DNA of 64,000 nucleotides from Gentiana macrophylla (taxonomy: Eukaryota; Streptophyta; Magnoliopsida; Gentianales; Gentianaceae): NCBI GenBank assembly GCA_026214975.1, contig CM047810.1, positions 92,582,316 to 92,646,315 of the forward strand, read 5' to 3'. This document shows positions 11,911 through 23,163 of the stretch, piece after piece (within the stretch, counting starts at the first letter, position 1; each line of letters opens with the position of its first letter). The position numbers and the translations under genes are program-made. The notes under the pieces were generated by a model. It ran no database searches and had not been told where the DNA came from. It saw only the letters and a list, made by a program, of their open reading frames with translations.

Positions 11911-12082
11911 CCTTTTATAGAAATAAATCTATCAAGCAAAAGTAGAAAAATCTCTCTCTTTCTGCGCGTTTTGTACTTGCCGGATCGATCCGTGAAAGGG
12001 CCGGATCGATCCGGCCTCGAACTAGTAATCTTTGTCAGTCGGGTTTCAGTCGGATCGATCCGGTAAAGGTCGGATCGATCCG
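11911..12082 (-). promoter_or_regulatory. E4: internal promoter-like module with two palindrome pairs
   Basis: On the minus strand a TATA-like CTATAAAAGG (11911-11920) is preceded by CGGATCGATCCG pairs at 11981-11992/12002-12013 (starts 21 bp apart) and 12051-12062/12071-12082 (20 bp apart). Two pairs followed by a TATA box is the arrangement of the E4 LTR itself, although the surrounding sequence is different. It lies directly ahead of the second PTTP-like frame. The promoter function is an inference. Confidence 0.55.
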
Positions 12083-12364
12083 AACACTCTTGTTCACGGA
12101 CAGAGTTGATTTTGCTTGTAAAATGTCTAGATTTTTCTAGGGGACAAGTTTTCTTCCTATTTTTTTTTTTTTTTTTTCATTTTCATTGTGTTATAACGAT
12201 AAATTTTACTACACGATACGTAATACCAAAATATGTAACGAAAACATGAAGATCGTATTAAAAATAAAATCCAACCAAAATCAAAATAACCTAAAATTTT
12301 ACGAAAACGAAATTGTACGAAAAATAAAATGTTTCAATGTCAAAAATCATGGAATGTTTAAAAA
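12083..12364 (-). mobile_element. E4: spacer between PTTP-like units
   Basis: AT-rich with a T run at about 12161-12178. No gene or known element is seen. It would contain the 3' end of a transcript of the first PTTP-like frame. Confidence 0.4.
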
Positions 12365-13859
12365 TCACTCCTCTTCATCACTCAGCTCGACGTGGCTTGA
12401 ACTTGGCATAGCTTGAGAACGGGTCGATTCTTGGGATGGATCTTGAAAATAAGTTGACATCCGCACCGAACTATCTAGTCCCATCGAGCTCATCTCTCTC
12501 GTGATATCAGAAAAAGTGCTTCCCCATCTCGTCGTGGTATGGCCAAATGATCCAGATCCAGTCATTTTCGATGTCATGTTTGCCGTAGTACTGCCGAAAA
12601 ATCTCCTACACCACTAGTTTGAAATCCAAAAGAATGTGGCATTTGTTGGAAGTCCGAGTGAGGTGGCATCGGTGGAATGAAATCGGGCAAGGTATAAGGC
12701 TGGGTTTGGCATTGCGGAATATCCATCTCGGCATAGGTAGGGTTTTGCAGTATATTCATTTGATATAAACCTCGTATGCCTTGACGTAAATCTTCAGACC
12801 ATAATTTATTCCTTTCCGCAAAAACAGCCATATTGGCATTAGCACGATGAACATCATAGGCCATGGATTGAAACATGTCGTAAGTGATGGTATTCGGAAA
12901 TTGAGTTTGAGTTTGACTGGATGGATGAAGGACAAAGGCGAGTGGATGGAGTAGGCCGAGGTCGTTGACGGTTAGGGTCCAAAAGTTTATTCTTCCCGCC
13001 GGCCTAAGTGGTAAACTAGACCTATAAGTGTGTCATCCACCATCATCAAATTATCATTTGGGAGCTCGGGAACTCCTATCGACGACACAAGGAAGAAATA
13101 AAACACGGAAAAGGCATGTGGATCGCACTGGTCTAGCGATCAGGGCAAATTCCTTGGCCCTTCTACACATTACTCGCCTATATCCACGGGTACATCATTA
13201 ACTATAGCCCAAGCAATACACAAATCCTCTTTACCAAAAGATGTAAAATGCCGAGTCGGGTAAAGAGTGTGGACTGATAAAACGTTTAATGGCTTTCATA
13301 TCCCGGATACATTTCCCATAGGAAAACTTTGTTTTCATGCCCACGGCAAGTGGGATCTAACTCATTCAGGCTACCGCAACAATATGATCAAAGTCCTTTG
13401 GCTCATCCAAATTCCAAAGCGTATAATAATCCTCATTCTCCGGTATATCAGAATACCATAAATAGCATTAATAATGTGAGGAGTAAACGGCACTATCCTA
13501 GTTCTCGAGTTGTGAGGTTAACTCACCTTCATCCGTAGCATTATGAGTTGCTACCAGAGAATAAAATTCAACTACTAAGGTGGTGTTAATTTCTCCCGAC
13601 CTTAAAGCGGCTAATTCCATCCAATGCCTCCTTTCAAAAATATCTTTTACCTCCTTCCCAAATCTTTGAAGTCTAAGCCCTCTCTATTGCAACTAAACAC
13701 TTGTCCAAATTTATTTTTCAATGCTTTCTTATTTGCAGCAGACGCAGTTCTTTCAAAACTAAGCGCCAATTCTTCTTCATTAAAGGCCTAGTTTCTATAA
13801 CTGGAATTTGGGTAGGGATATGCGTTTTGCGTTTTTACTAGCTTTGATGATTCGGCCAT
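12365..13859 (-). pseudogene. E4: first PTTP-like frame downstream of pol
   Basis: Minus-strand frame starting with ATG at 13859 (MAESSKLVK). Recognisable blocks are RHWMELAALRSGEINTTLVV, then EFYSLVATHN (about 13580-13630) corresponding to the VVREFYA region, then a low-complexity C-terminal part. Two open segments survive at the end: 12574-12876 (MFQSMAYDVHRANANMAVFA…, Pro/Gln-rich) and 12365-12577, ending SSSHVELSDEEE and stop. The acidic tail resembles the YYVED end of the E2 frame. It lies 3' of integrase, the position of extra or env-like ORFs in Athila elements. No membrane segment is evident, so I do not call it env. Several stops make it non-functional as read. Confidence 0.6.
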
Positions 13860-14321
13860 TCTACGATAATGACAAAATAACAAACAACACAGAACAACAA
13901 AACGACACAAAACAACAAGTACAAATGTGAGTAACAAAACAGTTGAAAATAAAAATTGCATAAAATAAAAAACGAAATTAAGAAAATAAGTGACTACAAT
14001 GTTACCTTACAAAGCTTAAAAGGTTGAAATTTGGCGGAAAAGATGGAAATTTACTGGAATAAAAGTTGAAGCTTCTCTTGAAAAATTCTTCAATTTAGAT
14101 GAAAATTTGAAGAGAGTAGAGGCAAATTGAGAAGTTTAAGAGTTGGGGTAATTTAATGGTGATCTTTGTGTGATGATTTGAAGAAAAATATTCGAGTTGG
14201 GGAAGAGGGAGGGGCGGCTGTTGAGAAAAAAAAGAAGAAGAAGAAGAAGAAGAGACCCGTCCCCTTTTAGGTTTTTTCGAGTTCGGATCGATCCCAGGGG
14301 TTAGGTCGGATCGATCCGACC

Positions 14322-14360
<39 letters not shown>
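13860..14360 (-). promoter_or_regulatory. E4: leader and possible internal promoter of the first PTTP-like frame
   Basis: On the minus strand this begins with a run of 33 A (T at 14324-14356), then the pair CGGATCGATCCG (14307-14318) and CGGATCGATCCC (14284-14295) with starts 23 bp apart. A CT/TTC-rich leader (about 14220-14250) follows, then about 350 bases to the ATG at 13859. A GT-AG-like context (AAG/GTAACA near 14005) could mark a leader intron. No clear TATA box was found between the pair and the leader. Confidence 0.4.
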
Positions 14361-14361
<1 letters not shown>

Positions 14362-15059
14362 TAATAAAACTTCTACAAAAATAAAAAAACTTTTATAAAA
14401 ACTTTATAAAACTTTTAAGTAATTTCATAAAGATCCTATTTATAAAATTTTCAAAAGTTATATAAAAATTTTATAAATATTACAAAATTCACGAGGTCCT
14501 AATTCCAATACTTCTAAATCTTCCGGAGTTACGATGTAACGTTCTATCAACCTAACCTTAAGAAATGAGGCGTTGAATTTTCCTTTGATCTCCATCGGGA
14601 TTTTGGATAACCACCTAATCGTTCCTTCTTAACAACATTCAAACACTCATCCTGGGATTTGGTTGTGCTTTCCTACATTTCCCTTCATGCTCACTTTTCC
14701 AATGCCTTCTACACCTTCTTAAAAACTTTGCCCTTCTCTTTATCGAACTTCTCGATTTTCCATTACATTTTCTTTCATCGATCTCTCTCAACAATTGCTT
14801 GTTTTTCTCAAAACTCAAGCTTCTATTTTAAACGCGACATCTTTATCCAAGCCTAATTTCAAAAGCAACATAAAAATTCCTATTCTATCTAGAAAAGACA
14901 TCCAGTTCTTTTACGCCTATCCGGTAAAAGACGAAACTACTTTAAACATAAATAAAACACATAAAAGTAGAGTAAAGATAGATAGCACACGGTATTATTG
15001 GTGAGTTTTAACTCTCGCTTTTCAGTTTCTTGATTTCTCTGCTTTTTCACTTTGTCGGA
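14361..15059 (-). mobile_element. E4: noncoding spacer after pol
   Basis: No gene is seen. The block at about 14570-14680 ('gggattttggataaccacct', 'cattcaaacactcatcc') matches 30880-30960 in E7, so it is a conserved Athila-type region downstream of gag-pol. The open frames at 14659 and 14795 are not supported. Confidence 0.55.
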
Positions 15060-16200
15060 GGATCGATTAGTAGCATTATTTCTTCTTTCGATGCGGTTCC
15101 TTCTCCTTCCACAAATAACTTTACTCTATGGCCATTGGCTATAAAAGTTGTATTTCCATCGATTAGTTCAACGACTCATTTGTAAACTCGTTACTTTAAA
15201 TGGACTGTCCATCTTGATTTAAGCTTTCCGAAATAACTTTAAACGTGAATTGTACAAGAGCACTTTCGATCACCTACATGGAACTCACGACTATAGATTC
15301 TCTTATCGTGAAAAGATTTCGTGCGTTCCTTGTAGATTCGGCGTTTTCATAAGAATCGAGGCGGAATTCTTCTAGTTACATCAATTGAAGCAATCTATGA
15401 TCACCGGCTGACCTTAGGATCGAAATTCAAAAATTTAATAGCCTGGAAGGCTCGGTGTTCTAACTCAACCGGGAGATGACAAGACTTACCAAAAACTAAC
15501 TTATAGGAGAACAACCAATTGGTGTTTTAAAAGTCGCATTCTATATGCCCATAATGCATCGTCTAGTTTAAGCGCCCGGATTTTTCGATTTGAATCCACT
15601 TTGTCTTTTCTACAATTCTTTTGATCTCTCTATTAGACACCTCTGCACGACCACCGGTTTATGGATGATAGTATGCGTTCTAACTTATGCGTTACACCAT
15701 ATTTTTCAATTATCTTGGTAAATGGTCTATTACAAAAGTGTGAACCTCTATCACTAATGATAGCCCTCGGAATGCCATAACGTGTAAATATATTCTTTTA
15801 AGGAATCGTATGACAACTTTGGTATCATTAGTGGGAAGAGCTTTGACTTCACCCATTTGAAACATAATCTACCATTACTAGAATAAATCTTTTTCCAAAA
15901 GATATAGGAAATGGTCCCATGAAATCTATACCCCAAACATCAAATAACTCACATTCTAAAATAGGTTGCATAGGCATTTCATGTTTTTAGATACATTTCC
16001 CCATTTTTGACAAGATTCACAGATTTGACATACTTATAAGCATCTCTATATAGCGTAGGCCAATAAAAACCACATTGTAAAACTTTAAAGCGTTTTCCAA
16101 CCTCCATGATGACCTCCGCCTCACGATCATGACAAAATGATAAAATACTTAAAATTTCATTATCAGGCACACACTTTTCGATTATCCCATCCGAACATTT
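15060..16200 (-). pseudogene. E4: integrase domain, degraded
   Basis: The N-terminal HHCC zinc-binding module is visible at about 15990-16170: CHDREA, the FYWPTLYRDAYKYVKS block, and a CxxC-like CESCQKWGN in an adjacent frame. About 15900-15980 gives the [18 protein letters not shown] region in broken frames. Further left, DDALWAYRM (about 15540) and VLLYNSRLKLF (about 15240) are late integrase blocks typical of Athila. Stops and frame changes occur throughout. The expected role was insertion of the cDNA. Confidence 0.7.
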
Positions 16201-16439
16201 ACGGAAAAGGTCCTGGTTCCTCCCAAGTAATAAAATTTTAAGTCATAAAAGAATTTCTTCTTTCACTTTGCCAAGTCCAATGAGACGGAATATAATCACA
16301 AAGTTAAGTAATTAATGATATCTCCAAACCAGGTGACATTTCCTTAGAAGGAATTCTATTCTTTAATAATTGCATGGTTGAAGGAGTATCTATTTTAAAA
16401 GTTGTTCATCAGAAATGAATCTTTAATTTCTATTCCCTT

Positions 16440-17041
16440 TTCTCCATCATTTTCCATTCTACTTAGATGATCCGCTACTACATTCTCACTTCCCTTTTAT
16501 CTTTAATTTCAATATCAAACTCTCAAGTAAGAGAATCCATCTAAGAAGGCGTGGTTTCGCATCTTTCTTACTCATTAAATACTTCAAAATTTGAATAGTC
16601 AGTATAAATTATTACCTTAGAACCAACAATATACGATCTAAACTTATCTAAGGCAAAAATTACAGCCAGCAGTTCTTTTCAGTAGTTGTATAGTTCGGTT
16701 GAGTGCATTTAACGTATGAGATGCATAGTAAATAGCTTTGAGAATTTTGTTATATCTTTGTCCTAAAGCGCTCCTACAAACTAAATCACGGCATCACACA
16801 TAATCTCAAACGGTAAATTCCAATCGGTGCTATTAGCTTTGGTGCGAAGAGTTAATCTCGCTTTTAAGGTCCGAAAAGCTTCCTTACATTTACTATCGAA
16901 GTTAAAAGGTACTTCCTTTTCAAGCAAATGACTTAGAGGTTTCGCTATCTTTGAAAAATCTGCAATAAATCTCCTATAAAATCCTGCATGTCCAAGAAAT
17001 CCTCTTAGAGTCCTTAGATTAGCGGTGGTGGTAATTTTCAA
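16440..17041 (-). pseudogene. E4: RT connection and RNase H region, degraded
   Basis: The surviving open piece (16781-17041) reads LRTLRGFLGHAGFYRRFI, then FSKIAKPLSHLLEKEVPFNF, typical of the RT connection just before Ty3 RNase H. Leftward, fragments such as NYTTTEKNCW (about 16690) and PRLLRWILLLESL (about 16540) correspond to the RNase H core. The frame is broken after position 16781. Confidence 0.75.
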
Positions 17042-17049
17042 TTACTTCA

Positions 17050-18144
17050 ACCTTAGCTTTATCAACTTCAATTCCTATTTCGGAGATTCGATGGCCTAGA
17101 ACAATTCCTTACGATACCATTAAATGACATTTTTCCCGGTTTAAAATTAAATTGGTATCCTCATGGCGTTGCAACACTCTTTCTAAGTGCGATAAACATT
17201 TACCAAAAGAATCTCCGTAAACACTAAAGTCGTCCATAAAAATTTCCATGAATTTCTCAACCATATCGGAAAATATAGCCATCATGCATCTTTGAAACGA
17301 TTTGGAGCATTACATAAACCAAACGGCATTCTTTTATACGCAAAAGTTCCATAAGGACAAGTGAAAGTAGTCTTCTCCTATCTCCTGCTTTGCAATGAAA
17401 ATCGTAAATAACTGAATAACCATCTAAGAAGCGATAATATTTATGACCACTTAACCGTTCCAACATTTGAACTATGAATGGAAGTGGATGATGATCTTTC
17501 TTAGTATGATCATTTAGTTTCCTAAAATCAATGCACATTCGATAACCTGTAATTTCTCTTGTTGGAATCCATTCATTTCTATCATTTTCTTTCTTTGTGA
17601 AACTTCCTTTCTTTGGTACCACTTGAGTTGGACTTACCCATTCACTATATCGATATGGGAAAAATTATTCCCATCTCTAATAGCTTAATGACCTCTTTCT
17701 TAACAATTAACGCAAATTTGGGTTGAGGCGGCGTTGCGGTTGAATACAAGGCTTAGCATCTTCCTTCAGAATTATCTTATGAACGCAAATCTCAGGGCTA
17801 ATACCTCGAATATCAGCAACTGTCCATCCAAAAGCTTTCTTATGCTTTTTCAACATTCTAAGTATTTGATCTTCTTGTTGCTCAGTTAAAGTTGATGAAA
17901 TAATAATCGGTAATAGATTATCAGTTTCAAGAAAAGCATATTTCAGATTTAAAGGTAATGGTTTCAAGTCCAGGTTCTTTGGCGGATCTTCTATTGACGA
18001 TTTAAGAACTGGTCCTTCTAGTTCTAATTCCAAGTACTTATGCCATGGTGGTTTAAAGGTAAAACTTTTCGTATCTAAAGAAAGAATTATCTCTTTCATT
18101 TCAATGTCTTCCTCATCTTCTTTATAGATAGACGAGTTAAGCAT
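17050..18144 (-). pseudogene. E4: reverse transcriptase, degraded
   Basis: Open segment 17707-18144 contains KHKKAFGWTVADIRGISPEI (about 17830) and DAKPCIQPQRRLNPNLR. Segment 17257-17622 contains PTREITGYRMCIDFRKLND and HHPLPFIVQMLERL, then FLDGYSVIYDF (the family has FLDGYSGYNQI). These are Athila-lineage Ty3 RT blocks in order. The YxDD region lies near 17230 in a broken frame. The domain would have copied the RNA into cDNA from the tRNA-Asp primer. Confidence 0.85.
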
Positions 18145-18342
18145 TCTTCTAATCTGTCTTCAAAAGTTGGTAGCTGATTATCATAGAGCAGAATGAATAT
18201 CTTCTAAAAAAACACATGATTACGATGATGCATGATTCATAGCTTTGAAAATATTGAAAGTAACCGTCTTCATTGACTCTTAAGATTAATTCTCCTTTAC
18301 GAACATCGATTAAAGTTCTTCCTGTAGCTAGAAATGGACGAC

Positions 18343-19191
18343 CTAGAATAAGAGGTCTTTGAATATCCGTCTTCCATTTCCATAACTACAAAGTCTCTTT
18401 GGAAAATAGAATTTGTCTACTTTAACCAATATGTCCTTTATAATTCCTTTAGGGTACTTAATCGACCTATCCGCCATTTGCAGAGTCATTTCGATCTTAG
18501 TAAGCTTTCCTATGCCTAACTTTCTATAATCCTCATAAGACATGAGATTTATACTCGCTCCTAGATCACATAAGACCTTCTTAAACAGAAATCCTCCAAT
18601 TTCACACGGAATGGTAAAACTACCAGGATCTTTCAGTTTAGGTGGTAACTTATGCTGCAGAATTGCGGAACATTCTTCATTTAGGCATATGTTCTCATAT
18701 TCCTCTAATTTTTCTTGTTTGTGTAATTTCTTTGAGAGAAATTTTCCATAGGCAGGTATATTAATCAAAGCTTCGATAACAGGGATATTAACTTGAATAT
18801 GACGAAAAGTGTCCAGGAAACGAGCATACTTCTTATCAGTTTTTGCCTTTTTGATTTGATCTTTAGGAGGGTAAGGTAAAGATTCTAGATCTATGACCCT
18901 TGGCTCCTTTGTCAGTTTCTCTTTTCCTTTTTCCTTAAACCTTTGAGTATTACTCAGTCGCCATGTTTCAGGTTCTTGAATTCTTTCTTTTAAATTGTTC
19001 CCTGAATCAATCTCTACTTCAGATCCCCTCATTTCTTCCTGTTTTTCATCCTTGTTTTCATTATTTTCCATTCTAACATGTTCCTTAAATAAAGTCCTTA
19101 AATCTTTATCCATGGGATCTTTCAGAATCTTAGGGATTTTTACCCAATTTTCCCTTTCACTTTCAGGTTCCGAACTTTTATTTCTTTTCAA
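18343..19191 (-). pseudogene. E4: protease region of gag-pol
   Basis: A 282-codon open segment. The first 110 residues are a charged linker. Then come LESLPYPPKDQIKK, VNIPVIEALINIPAYGKFL and the conserved block before the active site, LKDPGSFTIPCEIGGF, then CDLGASINLMSYEDYRKLGI. DLGA in place of DTGA at the aspartic protease active site is normal in the Athila lineage. VKVDKFYFP follows. The frame is lost at about 18343, before RT. Confidence 0.85.
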
Positions 19192-19413
19192 GAAGTTGTC
19201 TATAATTTCTTCTTCCTCATCTGTAAATTCAAGTTCATCTTTAGTTCTATCATTCTTACCATCTAAGTCATCTTCTACTTCATTATCCCCAAAGTTTTCA
19301 ACTCCATTACTTCCACTTGAGCTTCCTACTTCTCGTGAACTACAACATTTACCTCTCTTGGGTTCCTTTCGGTGTTACTTGGTAATCCTCCTGGGGTCTC
19401 TTTGTTATTACGT

Positions 19414-20960
19414 TCACCCGCCTCTACTCAAATGATCTTCCATATTCCTTAATGAGGCTTCTATCGTTCTCATCCTGGTATCATGTCCACTCATAGATGT
19501 TTTCATTGAACTCATGTCCTTAGTGACTGTACCAATAGAAGTCACCATCGTTTCTATATTTTTAGCTTGAGTAGATACTACACCCATCATATTTTCCATT
19601 AGTTTTTCCCATTTTTCAACTCCTTCTGCGCAGTTGAGTAGAACTTTGAGTTCTTGGTATACTTTGAGTGGTATGTTGAGGATAGGATCTAGGTAATGAT
19701 TGTAAATTCGATTAGATGTGTTTTCTTGATAAACTTGATTATTATTCAAGTTCCTATATGGAGGCTGGATACGGCGGTTGTCCTTGCTTGCTAGGGTTTT
19801 GGACCATCGATAAGTAGGGTGATCTCTTCTAATAGCATTGAACGAGTTTGAGTAAGCATTGTTTAAATTTCTATGCTGCTGAAGAAAACTCACCTCCTCT
19901 CTTGAGCATCCTGTCGGTTCTTCAATCCCTAGTGGTATTTTATCCTGATTTGAGTATTCAGTTGGTGCACTATTTTCTGAACTTTGGTTCTTATTCTGTT
20001 GTAATCCATCAAATTTCCTACTCAAATTTTCTAAATGTGCTAGAACTTCCGTATTAGGCGTACATTCTCTGCAAAGCTACTTTTACGGTGCTAGAACCGG
20101 TTTCCCACATTCTGTTATTTTTGGAAATCTTTCGATGGCATCGTAAACTAATTGAGCCTCACTCATCATTAAAGAACCACCACATGCATGGTCTACATCA
20201 AAGACGTGAATCTTTTCTTAATTTACTGACGAGAAAAGTTGAATTTGCATGTCTAAGGAATAACCATGGTCGGGACACGCTCTTAACAATTTTTAAATCT
20301 TTCCCACGCATTCCCAAGCGTTTCTTGAGATCCTTGTCTAAAATTAGCAACCTCGACTTTTAATTCCAAATTCCGTCCGGGAGTGAAGTATTTTTTCGAA
20401 ATTCGGTTTGAATCTCCTCCCAACTTGTAAGTGAATGATGCGGAAGAGACATAAACCAATCTCGGGCTCGTCCTTTTAGAGAAAAGGAAACATAGTCATC
20501 CTTGTTAATTCCTTGTGAGCACCTTGACTTTTGGTTGTATTGCACGATTCTTCAAAAGATAGAGATGATGATGGATCTTCATCATCTTCTCCTAGAATTG
20601 GGCTCTTGCGTCAATTAAACCAAAAGATGAGATTTAATCTCGAAATTATTCGCTCCTTCATTAGGTAAAAGTATGGGATTATTAGTCCGATTTCTTCTTA
20701 TGGTTTGGTCACGAGATAGGCCTTGGGTTTCTTGGGTTGTTACGATTATTCAGTTACGATTCGATTATTTCTATTATTATTATTATTTTGATTATTAAGG
20801 TTAACGAGGTTTTGTCCATGCCCACAGAGCATGTTCGACCCTTGTTCGGTGTTTCATCACCGATTTTGACCATTCTCGTATTTGTTTGAAGATGATTCGT
20901 CAGATTTCACGACTAGTATGACCACGTTTTCTCTCTACTTAAGCGCCTTTCGTAAGTGTT
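19414..20960 (-). pseudogene. E4: gag, degraded
   Basis: Segment 20360-20545 reads YVSFSLKGRARDWFMSLPHH, then LTSWEEIQTEFRK, the core of plant Ty3 gag (FSLxGxAxDWL…W). Segment 19414-20025 is the C-terminal gag with a coiled-coil-like ending (VSTQAKNIETMVTSIGTV). Fragments of the Asn-rich N-terminus are seen near 20750-20800. The same arrangement, better preserved, is found in E7 (33727-34170). No CCHC zinc knuckle was seen. Confidence 0.8.
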
Positions 20961-21221
20961 TATGTCAGGCTTATAAGGAGTGAGTGGGGCCTTACCACTA
21001 CGGTCATCAACTAACGAAAATAGAAAATAACACTAAATTGATAGTAGTAAAAAAAAAAAAAAATTTGGTAACTTACCTTTAAGGTAAGTACCAGCGAAAA
21101 TAAAATTAGAAGTGAGATAAGAAAAGTGTTGACTTATTCTCGAGAATTTTGAGCTAATATAAGTAGTAACCATAGACAAAAAAAGAAATTAGCGTCGTTC
21201 CCGGCAACGGCGCTTTAAAGT
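20961..21221 (-). mobile_element. E4: 5' leader and tRNA-Asp-type primer binding site
   Basis: On the minus strand GGCGCCGTTGCCGGGAA-like sequence (21200-21213) follows the 5' LTR; it complements the 3' end of plant tRNA-Asp(GTC), the usual Athila primer. Between PBS and LTR the copy reads GCTTTAAAGTCGAC, which looks locally altered compared with E7's CCAAAATCTTG. The remainder is an AT-rich untranslated leader with an A run at 21049-21063. Confidence 0.8.
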
Positions 21222-23163
21222 CGACGTGGCCTTTTCTAGTGCTAAAACCAGTCCTTAACCGGCGGTGTATCGGGTCAAAGCGCAGTAGTGCTAGTATGGT
21301 GAGTCGAGTATCGTATCCTCGAGTGGAACTTTGTAATTCTTCTAAGTGTGGTTAAACACCAAAGAGTCATTATTAACTCAATCTAAATCTCAGTTTTATA
21401 GCACAGATAACTACTATTTTACTTAACATAAAATAAATGCGTAAATTAAAATTTATTCTAATATAATATATATAGATATATAAATATATATAGATGTGCA
21501 TAAGTTGCAAAGTATATATATAGATATAAATATATAGATGCCAAATATATTATTAGAGAACTAGCCAAAGTTTATATAATTGATTTATACGATCTTTTCA
21601 AAATTGAATGGAATGTGCTCGATCTTTAGGTTCAATTGAGTAAATGAAACGGTGCACTCCTAAGGTTAACAATTCGTCCTCACATAGTGTGTGAAATTGT
21701 CATATGTCCATTGTCATCGGTCCAAAGTCCACAATCACATTACGGTTTTTACGAGCAGGTCCGAGTGCGATTCTACCTTTGAATAAAAGGAGTCATTCCG
21801 TTCGTCAAGCGGTCAATTTTATTTAAAGGCTCGGTTGTCAAGGCGGGCGATTCAACTTTCGGTTTAAGTTTCAATTAAAGCGATGAATTTAACATTATTA
21901 CGATCTTGAGTACAAATTTTAATAAGATTCATCTTTTAGGACAAATCGCCCCGGGTAGGAAGCGGGTTCCGTTGTCACGTTTTCACTCGGCCAATTTTAC
22001 CCTCCGGTTTTCTATTAACGAGTTCATAACTTAATTACGAGGTGTCAATTCATAATTAGATTATGAATTCTTTCAAGTCAAACTTTATCAATAGGAAAAG
22101 ATTCAATTAACTCAATTTTATTCAATTTTACTTAGACAACATTCCTTTACGAAAAGATCGAAATAAAACGATTACATAACTTTGGCTAGTTATTAGATTT
22201 AGCCTACTAACATTATCTGAAAAGATAAAAAGACAAAACAAACATAAATACTTTAGGAATTTTACCCGATTACAACGATTGAATCGGAAAGTGTATTCTT
22301 CCGGATGCTACAACAACTTCAACAACATTGATATTCGATAATTTCTCGAGCATTATAACGATACTACTTTATTTATGGCATAAGGCCTATATATATACAT
22401 ACTACTACTACTAAAAGAGGTGAAGAAAATATATTTGGTACCCCTTTATGTGCACGCAAAGTCGCTTCTATTTATAGGCATATTTTCCCAAGCCGGATCG
22501 ATCCGAGAAAGGGCGGATCGATCCGGGAATAAAAATCTTATCCCGAGATTATTCTCTGCAGGGCCACATCTTTGGGTAATCATGATGTTTCCTCGGATCG
22601 ATCCGAAGTAAATCCGGATCGATCCGGATAGATTTTTTCCAATCTTAATCCGAAACTTGATAAAATCATAACTTGAGCTCTGGATCTCCAAATGACATAA
22701 TTCAAGATCGTTGGAAAGCCCTTGAGGAGATCTATAACTTCCATGAAGACTTCTTTTTCAGAAAATGCCTTTTGCTGGGCTATTTGTTCGTCGAAAATAT
22801 AACTTGATACTGGCGTCACGAACCATTGATCCACTTGAACTTTAAGTCTCGTGGCACTTCCTTTATTCCTTCAAAAGATATGATTTTACTCCACAAAATG
22901 TCATCACTCGGGGTCTTGGTTTACCTAAAGTCTGTAAAATACCAAAAATACCCACGTGAATCTGACACGACACTCCGGTTATTAACCCGGTACAAAATTT
23001 ATAACTTTTTATCATTTTTACTAGATTTTTATAGTATTTAGATTTATTCATAGCTATTAATATTTTATAAGATTATCTGTTATAATTACTTATATTTTAT
23101 ATAAAAATAGTCGATAACGTATATAAAACATCGTAATTTTTATCATATAAATGTTACACATCA
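21222..23163 (-). mobile_element. E4: 5' LTR
   Basis: Near-identical to the 3' LTR. On the minus strand it starts TGATGTGTAAC at 23163. It carries palindrome pairs at 22494-22505/22514-22525 and 22594-22605/22615-22626, upstream of the TATA box. The target duplication GCAGCT follows at 23164-23169. Confidence 0.92.

Larger units (their letters stand above)
7390..23163 (-). mobile_element. E4: Athila-like Ty3 retrotransposon, 15.8 kb, degraded but structurally complete
   Basis: Two direct copies of an about 1.94 kb LTR (7390-9327 and 21222-23163) are flanked by a target duplication and enclose, in minus orientation, PBS, gag, protease, RT, RNase H, integrase, two PTTP-like frames and a polypurine tract. 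The protease-RT spacing and residues (CDLGASINLM, then FGWTVADIRGISP) are of Athila type. All coding regions contain frameshifts or stops, so the element looks non-autonomous now. It split the reverse transcriptase of copia E3. The LTR copies differ mainly by 1-3 base indels, many next to CG. Confidence 0.92.

Noticed and set aside
12365..13859. Env-like gene of E4
   Set aside because: The position fits, but no signal peptide, transmembrane helix or env motif is seen; the blocks fit the plant-transposon-protein domain better.
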